This document shows positions 10,951 to 19,919 of a stretch of DNA of 64,000 nt, in pieces. The position numbers and the translations under genes are program-made. Source of the stretch: Akkermansia muciniphila (GTDB lineage Bacteria > Verrucomicrobiota > Verrucomicrobiia > Limisphaerales > BJHT01); contig CAMAUZ010000020.1 of NCBI GenBank assembly GCA_945861535.1, positions 31,376 through 95,375 of the forward strand. Reading direction: 5' to 3'. How positions within the stretch are numbered: position 1 is the stretch's first letter; every line of letters starts with the position of its first letter. The notes under the pieces were generated by a model, which worked only from the letters and a program-made list of their open reading frames with translations, did no database searches and had not been told where the DNA came from.

Positions 10951-11883
10951 CTAGAACTTGAATCGCGCGCTCACCATGGCCGTGCGCTCCCTACTCTCTT
11001 CGGAACGAACGTTGCCGGGGTTAAGGCGAAACTGTTTTTCCGTCAGGTCCATCAGGCCGAAGCGCAGCTCAGCGGCGCGGCCGGGCAGGCGGCAGCCGAC
11101 AAAATTGTACTCGCGCCGGGTCGTGGGATCCGGGGCGAATTCGGTGGTCAGGGCGGGGGCGTTCGCGAAGCCCCGGAGCTGGCTGGAGACGACGGTGAGG
11201 GGGTTGAAGCTGAGCCGCGCGTCAAGGGCGGCGTGTGCGGTGGGATCGCCGAGGCTGGAGCGGCGGAAGGTGGGCGCCGTGGATGCTGCGGGGTCGTGAG
11301 GCATGGTGGGCGCCGGGTTTCCCCAGAGCGAGGCGAGGAAGCGGTCGCGGAGTTGCGGACTGTGCCGCCAGTGCGCGGCGAGTTGGGCGTGTTGGGTGTG
11401 CTGAGTGTGCTGAACTCCGGTGGCTGGCGAGGCTGGAAGCACCGGCGCGTTCTGCAGCGCCGCGAGCGTGCGCGCGGGACGGACGGGCGTGAGCGCGGGG
11501 TGGGGCGGCGGATTGGCGGGGTGAATTGCGGTCAGTGCGGTCAGTGCGGTCAGTGTCGCTGAATTCGAGGAGGCGGCGGTCGCAGCGGCGGGGACGGCCG
11601 AGATCGCCCGCGAATCCGGGGTCCACTGCCAGCCGCGTTTGGTGGCCGCGCCGACGGTGGCGGGATCGAAGAAGCTGACGCTCACAAGACCGTCCGCGTC
11701 GGCCGGGATGAGGGCGGCCGGACGGGCGATGCGAGCAATGGTGTTTTCGAGTTCGACCGGCGACGGCCACGTCGTGCGGGCGGCGGAATCGCGCAGCAGG
11801 AAGAGCGGAAGCAGCACCAGCAAACGCAGCCACGCGACGATCAAGCTCGGCGACGGCGGGACGTTTGCTGCTTTGGACATCAT
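10951..11883 (-). CDS. Unknown secreted or membrane-anchored protein
   Basis: I do not recognise a family. The 310-residue product has one hydrophobic N-terminal segment (about 12-33, LIVAWLRLLVLLPLFLL) that could be a signal anchor. The middle is rich in Ala, Pro and Thr with small internal repeats (TALTALTA, HTQHTQHAQ). The end is a more structured, polar segment finishing SARFKF; a terminal Phe after alternating residues recalls outer-membrane beta-strand ends, but this is weak. It lies 59 bp upstream of the CHASE2 kinase on the same strand, so co-expression is plausible. Met at 11880 is an equally good start. Confidence 0.6.
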   Translation of the reverse strand: MMSKAANVPPSPSLIVAWLRLLVLLPLFLLRDSAARTTWPSPVELENTIARIARPAALIPADADGLVSVSFFDPATVGAATKRGWQWTPDSRAISAVPAAATAASSNSATLTALTALTAIHPANPPPHPALTPVRPARTLAALQNAPVLPASPATGVQHTQHTQHAQLAAHWRHSPQLRDRFLASLWGNPAPTMPHDPAASTAPTFRRSSLGDPTAHAALDARLSFNPLTVVSSQLRGFANAPALTTEFAPDPTTRREYNFVGCRLPGRAAELRFGLMDLTEKQFRLNPGNVRSEESRERTAMVSARFKF

Positions 11884-12167
11884 GGGCGGCGAACAGACGG
11901 CTGGAATAATCTGACCAAAACCACCTCTCCTCTATCGACTGCGCTGCTGATCAGCTTAGCACAAATCTCGCCTTCCGTCACCGGGATGGATCGCCTTTCC
12001 CGGCAACGATCTGTCCTGGTGGATGGCGGTCCCCTTGGGCCGGGTGAAATTCGCCGGGGTGCGCCATTCACGCCGCACGCTGTAGCCGTCGATGCGCGGC
12101 GGCGGATTCCCGCGCCGTTTGCGTTCGCCGCCTCCGCCACGCCACCGCGGCGGCTACGCCCGCCCGC

Positions 12168-14465
12168 TCACGGCTGCGGCAGCAGTTGCACCGCGTCGGC
12201 GTGGATGTTTCCGTTCGCCGGCTTGCCACCGATGGTGACCACCGCCGGTTTGCCGGGTGTGAAACGGAACACGCCGAGCGCGAGGAAATTCTGCGGCAGC
12301 GGCGGTTTCTCACGCTGGTTCACGGTGAACTCCTTCACGCCTTCCGCGCCCTCGACCAGCACGCGCGTGTTGGTCGCGCGGTTCTCGTGCGGACTGAAAC
12401 TGAGGCGCACTTCATACGCGCCAGCCGTCACGATCTTGAACTCGAAGCGCGCCGCGCCGGTGTCGTTCGCGGTGCGATAGTGATAACCGTTCGCCACGTA
12501 TGGCTGGAGCGTGGGATTGCCCGCGACGGCCCATTTGCCCGTGAACGTTGCCTGCGCGTCGTCGATCACCAGTCCCGGCAGCTTGGCCACGGCGATGCCC
12601 GGCTCGACCGACGCCTCGGGCGCGAGCGCCACCGGTGGTAGCGGCTTGTAATCAGCGGGCACCTTCGGTTCGTCGCCCACTGTGTCGCGGCGCGCCGCGC
12701 CGGGCAGACGCATGAGGGTCTGCAGCTCGGGGAAGTACCGCTCATAGACATCGCGCGGTCCGCAGGTGTGGCGGACGCACAGGCTAGCGGCCTTGCCCAC
12801 GACCTCGCCGATCATGCCGCCGGTCTTCATCACGCGCACCGTGCCCAGCGCCTCGTGCGTCACGCTGATGTCGCGGCCGGCCATGAAGAGGTTCTCGATG
12901 TTGCGTGAATAGAACGAGCGATACGGCACCGGGTAGCCATGCAGGCGGTCCACTTTTTTGTCGAACACCGCCTTGGAAATGAACGGGTCCTCGGGAAATT
13001 TTTTCGCGTACTGTTCCTTCGGATAATGCAGGTCGATGTCCCACGTCGTCGGCACGCAGCCGTCGGGGAACGGTTTCTTCGACTCGATGTCCTCGCGCGT
13101 GAGGATCACGTCGCCGAGCAGTTGCCGCGACTCGCGCGTGCCGCCGATGTGCGCGACCCATTCGAGCTTGGCGTTGACGTGCTCGGCCTTGCCGTCGCGG
13201 TTTTTCATCGCGTTGAACGCGCCGAAGATCGCGCGGAAATTCCAATCGCGCGTGTGTTCCAAATCTTTCAACGGATGCCGGTTGAAGCCGCTTTCCCAGA
13301 ACCACTCGGCGTGCCCGCGGCGCGGATACGGGAAGTCATCCATGATCAAATCCAGCGCCCACGTGGTCTCGGGAAACGCCGTGGGCTGGTCGTTCATTTT
13401 CCAGCGCCACATGTTGCTCATGCCGAGGTGGCCCTCCTCCTTCACCGTATGATCGGCCCCCGCCAGCGCGCCCAGTGTCGCGTGGCCCGTCGCGTCCACA
13501 AACAAGGTGCCCGTGAAGCGCTTCACCTCGGTCGTGCGCGTGTCGATGGCGGTCACGCTCACGATACGCTTGCCCTGCATCTCCACGCCCAGCGCGTGGT
13601 GATTGAGGAAGAGCGAGATGTTCTTTTCCGCCCGCACCAGCGCTTCTTTTTTCGCGTCGCCAAATTCCTCGAAGGTCCCCGGCGACGACTTCGCGCGATC
13701 CGCGAACTCATCCACGATCTCGCCCAGATTCGGATACAACCCGCGCCGCGTGCCGCCCATCGCCCACACGCGAATCTCCGAGCTCCCGTTGCCGCCGAGC
13801 ACCGGACGATTCTGAATCAGCGCGACCCGGCAGCCCATCCGCGCCGCGGAAATCGCCGCGCCCATGCCGCCGTAACCGCCACCCACCACGACCAGATCGA
13901 ACGCCCCGACGGTCGCCGTTTGCGCGGGCAAGCCCAACTGCTCGCGCCGCCACGCGCCCAGCGGCGCGGATTCATTGGGCGGCGTCGCGGTTGCATCGGT
14001 GGTGAAAAAGATCGCGTCGCAGCGGCCCTCGAAGCCGGTGAGGTCGTGCAGGGCGAGCTTTGTCTCGCCCGCCGGGAGTGCGACCGTCCCGCCGTCGTGC
14101 CAGAACCACTCCGCGCCCTGCGTGCCGAACGTTTCCTTGAGCGGCTGACCGGCGATGAGCACCTGAAACTTCCCTGGTGCTCCCGGCGCCTTCCAGCGCG
14201 CGACCCAGTCTTTAGTGCGCGCGAACACGCGATAGGTGCCGGCCGCCGGGATCTTCACGGTTGTCGTGGCGTCGGCCACGGGCGTCCCGAGGCCATGCGC
14301 CAGCAGATACGGCGAACCCATCAACTCGATGAACTGCGTGTCGAGCGACCAGCCGCCGTGCGCGGCGAAGCTCTCGGCTTCGACCAGGAATTGCGCGGCG
14401 CGCACGGGGGCGGCGCAGAGCACGAGGACGGCAAGGGCGAAAAAGATTCGGCGAAATTCTTTCAT
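12168..14465 (-). CDS. Secreted FAD-dependent oxidoreductase with golvesin-like C-terminal domain
   Basis: A 765-residue protein with a signal peptide (1-23, ending APVRA). Residues about 25-160 form a carbohydrate-binding-like sandwich (FLVEAESF...). A FAD_oxidored core follows, with dinucleotide-binding VVVGGGYGGMGAA, VLGGNGSSEIRVW, FVDATGHATLGALAGAD and the late FMAGRDISVTHEALGTVRVM. The last about 125 residues (FTGKWAVAGNPTLQPYVANGYHY...ADAVQLLPQP) match golvesin/xanthan-lyase-type domains. Such proteins are common in Verrucomicrobia and are thought to oxidise sugars or polymers in the periplasm; the substrate is unknown. The start at 14465 gives a clean signal peptide, so the 64 codons upstream are rejected. 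Confidence 0.9.
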   Translation of the reverse strand: MKEFRRIFFALAVLVLCAAPVRAAQFLVEAESFAAHGGWSLDTQFIELMGSPYLLAHGLGTPVADATTTVKIPAAGTYRVFARTKDWVARWKAPGAPGKFQVLIAGQPLKETFGTQGAEWFWHDGGTVALPAGETKLALHDLTGFEGRCDAIFFTTDATATPPNESAPLGAWRREQLGLPAQTATVGAFDLVVVGGGYGGMGAAISAARMGCRVALIQNRPVLGGNGSSEIRVWAMGGTRRGLYPNLGEIVDEFADRAKSSPGTFEEFGDAKKEALVRAEKNISLFLNHHALGVEMQGKRIVSVTAIDTRTTEVKRFTGTLFVDATGHATLGALAGADHTVKEEGHLGMSNMWRWKMNDQPTAFPETTWALDLIMDDFPYPRRGHAEWFWESGFNRHPLKDLEHTRDWNFRAIFGAFNAMKNRDGKAEHVNAKLEWVAHIGGTRESRQLLGDVILTREDIESKKPFPDGCVPTTWDIDLHYPKEQYAKKFPEDPFISKAVFDKKVDRLHGYPVPYRSFYSRNIENLFMAGRDISVTHEALGTVRVMKTGGMIGEVVGKAASLCVRHTCGPRDVYERYFPELQTLMRLPGAARRDTVGDEPKVPADYKPLPPVALAPEASVEPGIAVAKLPGLVIDDAQATFTGKWAVAGNPTLQPYVANGYHYRTANDTGAARFEFKIVTAGAYEVRLSFSPHENRATNTRVLVEGAEGVKEFTVNQREKPPLPQNFLALGVFRFTPGKPAVVTIGGKPANGNIHADAVQLLPQP

Positions 14466-14878
14466 AGAAAAATCAGAACAGGGACGCCCGGTGGCGGGAA
14501 GGTAATTTCCGTGGAGGCTTGGCGAAGGCTTGTCGTTGCAGGAGTCGGGGTGGCGAGACGTTAACCTCCTTCCGCGAGTGGCGCGGGCAAACACACTCCG
14601 TGCCGCGTCCGGCAACCAAGCTACGGTCCCGCACGCCTCGTCCAAGTCAGCTCTCAAGACTCAGTTTGCTGCTCGCGGCGAAGCGGTTAGAGTCTCGTTA
14701 CCTCGACTCCTACAAGGGTGGGCGGCCCGCCGGCCACCGTCTCTCCTGCTCTCGCCGAATTTGTTGGCCCTACGCTGCGCCTTTTTTTGTCGTTCGGGTT
14801 CTCCTCACGTCGTAGGCCACGTTGCCACCCAAGCTCTGAGGGCTGCGCTCCGGGTCGCCCGGAGCGCATTGTTACGGC
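14466..14878. other. Intergenic gap with inverted repeat
   Basis: No gene is seen. GCAGGAGTCGGGGTGGCGAGACG near 14539 is partly inverted at 14686-14712 (GGTTAGAGTCTCGTTACCTCGACTCCTAC), the same motif family as at 8019-8094. A stem-loop follows at 14844-14868. Confidence 0.5.
14844..14868. terminator. Stem-loop after TPM-domain gene
   Basis: The 11-bp perfect stem TGCGCTCCGGG/CCCGGAGCGCA has a 3-nt loop, 10 bp beyond the stop of the reverse-strand gene at 14879. There is no strong T-run, so termination is only a possibility. Confidence 0.4.
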
Positions 14879-15850
14879 TTAGAAATCGCCACCGCCGCCG
14901 GAGTCACCACCACCGCCTGAGTCCCCGCCGCCGGAGCTGTCGCTGAAGTCGCCGCCGGAGCTGGAGTAGTCGGAATCGCGGCCGCCGAATCCGCCGTCGC
15001 CGCCGTTGTCGTTGTTCTGGTCTGCGCCCCAAGCCGAGCCGTGGTTGCCGGAGAATTGGTTGTAGAGCCACATGCCCGCCGCAGCCCCGAACATTCCCCC
15101 GAGAAGTGAACTCATGAAGCCGCCGCCGCCCGAGAGCGGGGACGCGCCCGCCACGCCCGGCGTGCCGCCGCCCCGCGTCATGGCTTTGAAGATTCCCATG
15201 ATGAGCAGGATCGCGCCGACGCCAAGGAGGGCCAGGAGAATCCAGAGCCACGGGCGCGATGCCTCGGTTTCCGTATTCGTCGCATTGCGCGTCGCCGCGG
15301 GAGCCGGCGTCGGAGCCACGGAGCGGGCCGGAGCGCGGACGGTAGCATGGGCGCGGATCGTGGAGTGAACGAAGTTGACACCCTCCAACAGGGCCTGGTC
15401 GGGCTGCTTCTGTCGCAGACGGCCCAGCATGGTGCTGACGAGATTGTCGCGGTCCAACAGGGTGAACGCTTTCTTCTGAGTCTCGGTGCCGAGGACGACC
15501 TGGAGGTGGGCTGGCTCGGTGGAGATCAGCACGTAAACACCGTTGACCTTGAGCTGCTTTGCTTGCTTGACAGCCCATTGCTCGAACAGGCGGTTCATCG
15601 CGGCCTTGTCCTGCGAGTCCACGCCTTTCTTGAGGTCGTCGGGAATCGTCTTGAACGTCTCGATGGCCAGGTCCTTGCCAAAGCGTTTCTCGAGTTCGGC
15701 AATGTTGCGGCTGGCCTCGGATTTGGCGGCGTCGGAAAACAACGTGGCGTTGTCGCGGATGCCCGAGCCGTCCGCCCGCACGAGCGCAGTCCCGAGCAGC
15801 AGGAGGGTGGCGACGCCGAACAGGGCGCGGAGGTGGATCGATTTAGTCAT
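14879..15850 (-). CDS. TPM-domain membrane protein with Gly/Asp/Ser-rich tail
   Basis: A 323-residue protein with a signal peptide (about 1-27). A TPM (YgcG-type) domain covers about 30-170: RDNATLFSDAAKSEASRNIAELEKR and later VNGVYVLIS, VVLGTETQKKAF. A Pro/Ala/Thr linker follows, then a membrane span at about 197-218 (WLWILLALLGVGAILLIMGIF) and a low-complexity Gly/Ser/Asp tail ending GGGGDF. TPM domains are extracytoplasmic and linked to photosystem II repair in plants; bacterial roles are unclear. A small palindrome at 15890-15913 lies upstream of the start. Confidence 0.85.
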   Translation of the reverse strand: MTKSIHLRALFGVATLLLLGTALVRADGSGIRDNATLFSDAAKSEASRNIAELEKRFGKDLAIETFKTIPDDLKKGVDSQDKAAMNRLFEQWAVKQAKQLKVNGVYVLISTEPAHLQVVLGTETQKKAFTLLDRDNLVSTMLGRLRQKQPDQALLEGVNFVHSTIRAHATVRAPARSVAPTPAPAATRNATNTETEASRPWLWILLALLGVGAILLIMGIFKAMTRGGGTPGVAGASPLSGGGGFMSSLLGGMFGAAAGMWLYNQFSGNHGSAWGADQNNDNGGDGGFGGRDSDYSSSGGDFSDSSGGGDSGGGGDSGGGGDF

Positions 15851-16421
15851 GATGTTTTTCAGTTAAATGCCGTGGTTGACCGCGAACCGTGTCGGCACGG
15901 TTCGCATCGGCACAGTGCGGTTGGGGCAGGGGGGCGTCAAGGGTGGCGCGCGTTTGCGCTGGGTCGCGCGCGGGGCAGGCAAGAGGGATTGGCAGGGGAA
16001 CTTGGGGCAAAGGAATGGGAGGCTGATTTTGCATTCCCTTTTCGCCATACCTTTGCCTCCGTTCCTTCGCCTCCTATTCGGCTGTGCTGCGGGGGATCCC
16101 GATTTCGCGCGCGATGGAGCGTTGGGGTGCCCGGTGGGATCTCTTCCTTGCGGACGTTTCTGCTTGGTAAACGCCGCACTCCACCGGTCATCCCACCTGC
16201 AACTTTGCCAAGGAAATTTCTTTGCCCGGTGTTGACACCGCGGTGCTCCGGGGTATTGTTCGACCGTTCAGGCGGCGGTACGTTTCTTCAGCGGGATTCC
16301 CCATCCCCACCTCCTTGGCGTCCGCCGCCTGAGCATTAGATCCCCCGCCGACCTTGTCCCCCCGCAATGATTCTACGCTTCCGAACCGCGTCATCACGCC
16401 AATGCAGCCTGTGCGGTGGGT
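15851..16421. other. Intergenic gap with repeat D3
   Basis: A perfect palindrome lies at 15890-15913 (GCGAACCGTG, TCGG loop, CACGGTTCGC), 40 bp upstream of the TPM gene. D3 is at 16003-16072. No protein-like frame is seen. Confidence 0.5.
16003..16072. repeat. Family D tandem-armed inverted repeat, copy D3 (degenerate)
   Basis: Left arm GGGGCAAAGGAATGGGAGG, right arm ATACCTTTGCCTCCGTTCC. The arms are shorter and more diverged than in D1 and D2. A GATCCCGATTT tail lies downstream, as after D1. Confidence 0.7.
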
Positions 16422-16673
16422 TTACTTTCTCGAGCCAACCCCGGCCGGCTGGCGAAGTCCGGCCGCGGCGGCTTGGACCGCACCGAAGAGGAAGACCGTC
16501 ACACCCGTCCAGCGAATGCCCGCGGCGATGCGCGAATGCCGGGCGTAGCGCGCGGACATTTCCGGCGTCGGGTCCTGATAGGGAATGCCGGCAAAGACGA
16601 TGTCGTAGAGCAGGCCCGCGAGAATCAGGACAATACCAATGGCAATTGCGGTTACGATTCGGCGGTTTTTCAT
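16422..16673 (-). CDS. Small membrane protein of unknown function
   Basis: An 83-residue product with two hydrophobic spans, about 7-29 (TAIAIGIVLILAGLLYDIVFA) and 52-70 (GIRWTGVTVFLFGAVQAAAAG), and a polar loop between them carrying YQDPTPEM. I recognise no family. It lies 110 bp downstream of the DUF4230 gene on the same strand, so could share its transcript. Confidence 0.65.
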   Translation of the reverse strand: MKNRRIVTAIAIGIVLILAGLLYDIVFAGIPYQDPTPEMSARYARHSRIAAGIRWTGVTVFLFGAVQAAAAGLRQPAGVGSRK

Positions 16674-16783
16674 GGGAGGAAAAGTGCGGCATCAAAATCC
16701 CCAAGGCAACCGCGCGATTCCGGCCGTGCCGTGTTGGCGGCGGGACAATCACCACAGTGCGGCGGGCCGTCGGCCGCAACGCG

Positions 16784-17380
16784 TCAGGGCAGGATCGGAG
16801 CTTTGTGAAATTCGGCGGTGCCATAGCCGAGCTGCTGGAAGAGGAGACCGAGCTGTAACTGCGCGCGGTCCTCGGCTTCGCGGAGAATGCCGCTGGAGCG
16901 GGCGGCGAGTTTGATGTGATCGAGGGCGGCGCGGCGGGCTTGTTGTTCGAGATTTTTGTCAAATTGCCGGAGCAGTCCCGTGGTGCGGTCGATGATCTCC
17001 GTCTTGTGGTCGTCGAGGTAGAGGTCGGTGATTTTGGCGGGCGGGAGGCGGAGATGGACCTTGCCGTCTTTGATGCGGATGTCTCCGGGTTTCAGTTGGC
17101 CGAGGTCCACGCCGGCTTTGACAATGCCGTGGGCGACGAGGATCACCCGGTTCTCGCCAAACCATTTCGGATCTTCGAAGACGACCACTTTCTCGACGAC
17201 ATATTTGATCGTGACGAGTTGCGCGAGCGGCTGGATTTGCGTGATGAGGTTGGCGGTGTCGCGCAAGGCGGGACGGTCCTCGCCGCGACGGGCGCGGTGG
17301 AGCAGCAGACCGAGCAGCACTCCACACAGGAGCAGCAGGACGCCGAGGAACGCGAAGAAAACCAGCAGCCGCTTTGGCAT
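16784..17380 (-). CDS. DUF4230 domain membrane-anchored protein
   Basis: A 198-residue protein with one N-terminal membrane span (about 4-27, LLVFFAFLGVLLLLCGVLLGLLL) and a DUF4230-type domain: LVTIKYVVEKVVVFE, VILVAHGIVKAGVDLGQL, IRIKDGKVHLRLPPAKIT. The domain is exported or faces the periplasm and its biochemical role is unknown. Length fits the family. The upstream gap contains element B1. Confidence 0.85.
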   Translation of the reverse strand: MPKRLLVFFAFLGVLLLLCGVLLGLLLHRARRGEDRPALRDTANLITQIQPLAQLVTIKYVVEKVVVFEDPKWFGENRVILVAHGIVKAGVDLGQLKPGDIRIKDGKVHLRLPPAKITDLYLDDHKTEIIDRTTGLLRQFDKNLEQQARRAALDHIKLAARSSGILREAEDRAQLQLGLLFQQLGYGTAEFHKAPILP

Positions 17381-17778
17381 GGCGGGAGTGTAGGGGGTGG
17401 GTGGTGGGGGTGACAGAATTGTTTAATCCTGGAAACGGCGGTCGAGTTGAACCACGAAAGACACGCAAGGCACGAAAAGCCGGAAAAAAAGGGCGGAAGA
17501 GTGGTTGTTCGACATCCGAATAACTCACCTGTCAGATGACAACCACCGATTCCGCATGCCCTTCTCCTTTCGTGCCTTTCGTGTCTTTCGTGGTTCCGAC
17601 TGCTTTTTCCAGGTTCATCGGCGAGGCGAAACCTGTGAGCCACAAAACGCCCCGATTACGTTGCACGGTGCGGTGCGGCGCGGGCATACTTTCGGGCAGT
17701 TCCCGTGGGCGAGAATGGCTGTGGTTTCCGCTGTGTCGGCGGTGGCTCGCGGGGCGGCGGACGTTGAGTGGCTGCTAT
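17381..17778. other. Gap between divergent genes, mostly element B1
   Basis: Apart from B1 (17428-17613) nothing recognisable is seen; any promoters for the DUF4230 gene and the protease must lie in its flanks or in the element. Confidence 0.6.
17428..17613. mobile_element. MITE-like element B1 (same subfamily as B4)
   Basis: 186 bp with termini CCTGGAAA and TTTTTCCAGG. Inside are family B arms, CACGAAAGACACGCAAGGCACG at left and the inverse TTTCGTGCCTTTCGTGTCTTTCGTGG at right, and a core GTTCGACATCCGAATAACTCAC that is nearly identical to that of B4 (62452-62635, 184 bp). A further inner stem GTGGTTGT/ACAACCAC is present. A clear target-site duplication is not visible here. Confidence 0.8.
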
Positions 17779-18675
17779 ATGAAATTGCATTTGGGAATCC
17801 TTGCCGGTTGGTTGCTGGGCGGTGCCGCGGCGTTGGCGCTGGACACCGCGAAGCCGGCGGAGTCCGAGCGCTTCGATCTCGGGACCGTCATTGACGACGC
17901 CGCCGTGGAGAAACGGTTGATCGCGGCGGCGACGGCGTTGATCGACTCTGGCAAGGGCGTGAGCGTGACAACGCTGGCCGGCCAACTGGAACGGCGTTCA
18001 TGTGCGGCGCGGCTGCCGGAAGCGGGCAAAAAAAAACTCTCGGCGGCGGAACTGATTGCGCAGGCACGGCCCGGCGTGCTGGTCGTCGCGCAAACCTTTC
18101 TCTGCGGCAAATGTGACAAGCGCCATCTCTCGGCGGCGAGCGGCGTGATGCTGACGGCGGAGGGCGCGTTTGCGACCAGTTATCACGTCGTGAATCAGAA
18201 GACCAACGACGTGATGTTGATCATGACCGGCGATGGCCGAATCGCCCCGGTGACGGCAGTGCTGGCCGCCCGACGGGACGCGGACGTGGCGATTTTACAG
18301 GCGGAGGGCAGGGGTTTCACCGCGCTGCCGCTTTCGACCAACGCGCCGGCGGGCCTGCCGGTGCGGGTCATCAGCCATCCCGACCACAATTTCTACACGC
18401 TGAGCGAGGGCGTCGTGTCGCGGCAGTTTGTGAACCGCCGGCGGCGCGGCATGGAGCCGGTCACGATGCTGGCTATCACGGCGGATTTCGCGAAGGGATC
18501 GAGCGGCGCCCCGGTGTTCGATGACACGGGTGCGGTGATCGGGATCGTGACAAGCACGATCTCGACCTATTACGACACGAACAACGGCCGACGGGACAAT
18601 CTCCAGATGGTCTTCAAACACTGCATCCCGTCGCGCTACCTGCTCGAATTGGTGCGGCCGGAAGCGAAACTGTGA
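17779..18675 (+). CDS. Secreted trypsin-like serine protease
   Basis: A 298-residue protein with a signal peptide (1-20, MKLHLGILAGWLLGGAAALA). The chymotrypsin-fold triad is visible: His in FATSYHVVN, Asp in RDADVAIL and Ser in KGSSGAPVFD. A CGKCDKRH segment with two Cys precedes the His and may form a disulfide or bind metal. No PDZ domain is present, unlike DegP/HtrA. Start 17779 is chosen for its signal peptide; an open frame extends upstream to 17536 through repeat sequence. Likely periplasmic; substrate unknown. Confidence 0.87.
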   Translation: MKLHLGILAGWLLGGAAALALDTAKPAESERFDLGTVIDDAAVEKRLIAAATALIDSGKGVSVTTLAGQLERRSCAARLPEAGKKKLSAAELIAQARPGVLVVAQTFLCGKCDKRHLSAASGVMLTAEGAFATSYHVVNQKTNDVMLIMTGDGRIAPVTAVLAARRDADVAILQAEGRGFTALPLSTNAPAGLPVRVISHPDHNFYTLSEGVVSRQFVNRRRRGMEPVTMLAITADFAKGSSGAPVFDDTGAVIGIVTSTISTYYDTNNGRRDNLQMVFKHCIPSRYLLELVRPEAKL

Positions 18676-18827
18676 GGCGGGCCGATTTCACGGAGCCCGA
18701 TCAATCTGCAAGCGCTCCTGGCCATCGAGGCCACTGCGGCACGAAGGGCCGCGCTCCAGTTCGCGGTTCGCACCACGCGTCCGCGACGGCGGAGCACCAA
18801 CTGTCCTGAAATCATCTCGAACCCTTG

Positions 18828-19646
18828 ATGAATCCCCCACCGCAACCACCCGCCGCCGCCGCCGCCGTCGCCGCCCCGCCCCCGCCCACCGCCAACCTCG
18901 GCGACCGCCAGCACCGCCTCGACCCGCCGAAGACCTTCACCGGCCGCTGCCTGCTCTGGCTGCAAGACCGGCTTGAGGCCGCCGTTGCAAAGGTGTCGGT
19001 GCATGGCGATCCGCCGATTTACGAGACCACGACTTTTCCGTGGGTCGCGGAGGTCGAGAGCGATTGGCGAAGGATTCGCGCTGAATTGGATCAGGTGATG
19101 AAATTCCGCGACCAGATGCCGAGCTTTCAGGACATCCTCAAAGAGGTCAGCCCGATCCAATCGGACAATCAGTGGAAAACTTTTTTCCTCTCGGGCATCG
19201 GCATGGACTGCACGGAGAATGCGCGGCGCTGTCCGGAAACCATGCGGCTGCTGGGAAAAATTCCGGGGCTGAAGACGGCGTTCTTTTCGATTCTGTCTCC
19301 GCGCAAACACATCCCGGCACATCGCGGCGCATACAACGGCGTGCTGCGATTTCATCTCGGCCTGCTGGTGCCCGAGCCGCGTGAACACTGCCGCATCCGC
19401 ATCGGGAGCGAGTTCCGCCACTGGACCGAGGGCCGCGGGCTGATTTTCGACGACTCCTACAATCACGAGGTCTGGAACGACACGGAGGGCTATCGCGTGG
19501 TGTTGTTCGTGGACTTTGCCCGGCCGCTCCGACAGCCGTTCCACGCTCTGAACGAAGGGCTGATGAGCGTCAGCGCCCTCGCGCCGTTCCTGCGCGAGGC
19601 GGGCGACAAACAGAGAAAATGGGAGGCGAAATTCTATCGCCGCTGA
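18828..19646 (+). CDS. Aspartyl/asparaginyl beta-hydroxylase-family dioxygenase
   Basis: A 272-residue protein. The N-terminus (1-20) is Pro/Ala low complexity. The cupin-like catalytic domain shows HIPAHRGAYNGVLRFHLGL (first iron His and the conserved N/R pair), then FDDSYNHEVWND (second iron His) and RVVLFVDFARPL. The family uses Fe(II), O2 and 2-oxoglutarate to hydroxylate peptides or lipid A acyl chains (LpxO-like). It could be either; the presence of lipopolysaccharide would favour lipid modification. The start is ATG 18828, immediately after a TTG codon. Confidence 0.88.
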   Translation: MNPPPQPPAAAAAVAAPPPPTANLGDRQHRLDPPKTFTGRCLLWLQDRLEAAVAKVSVHGDPPIYETTTFPWVAEVESDWRRIRAELDQVMKFRDQMPSFQDILKEVSPIQSDNQWKTFFLSGIGMDCTENARRCPETMRLLGKIPGLKTAFFSILSPRKHIPAHRGAYNGVLRFHLGLLVPEPREHCRIRIGSEFRHWTEGRGLIFDDSYNHEVWNDTEGYRVVLFVDFARPLRQPFHALNEGLMSVSALAPFLREAGDKQRKWEAKFYRR

Positions 19647-19821
19647 ACCGCGGAGGGCGGCAAATCTGGCCGCGCCCTGGCGCCAAACTCGAATCCCGCA
19701 GATGCCAGACGGCCCCAGATTTTGCCGGCTGAATTTCCATCGGTGGCCGCCTTGATTCTGCGGGAATTTTTTTGGCCGGCGTCATTCCAAGCCACCGTGT
19801 TCGACGGAGGCCTCGGGAAAA

Positions 19822-19864
19822 ATGAAAGCCCGGTCGAGAACCCCAACGGTTCCCGACCGGGCTG
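19822..19864 (-). terminator. Rho-independent terminator of the redoxin gene
   Basis: Reverse strand stem AGCCCGGTCGGGAACC pairs with GGTTCTCGACCGGGCT, followed by TTTCATTTTT. It lies 55 bp beyond the stop at 19920. Confidence 0.8.
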
Positions 19865-19919
19865 ACCACAAACCGGCTGAACCCCCGGTTGAGCCAAATC
19901 TCGAAATCGCAGGCGCGCC

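Noticed and set aside
17421..17619. Target-site duplication around B1 (GTTTAAT versus GTTCATC)
   Set aside because: Only about four of seven positions agree, which is not enough to call.
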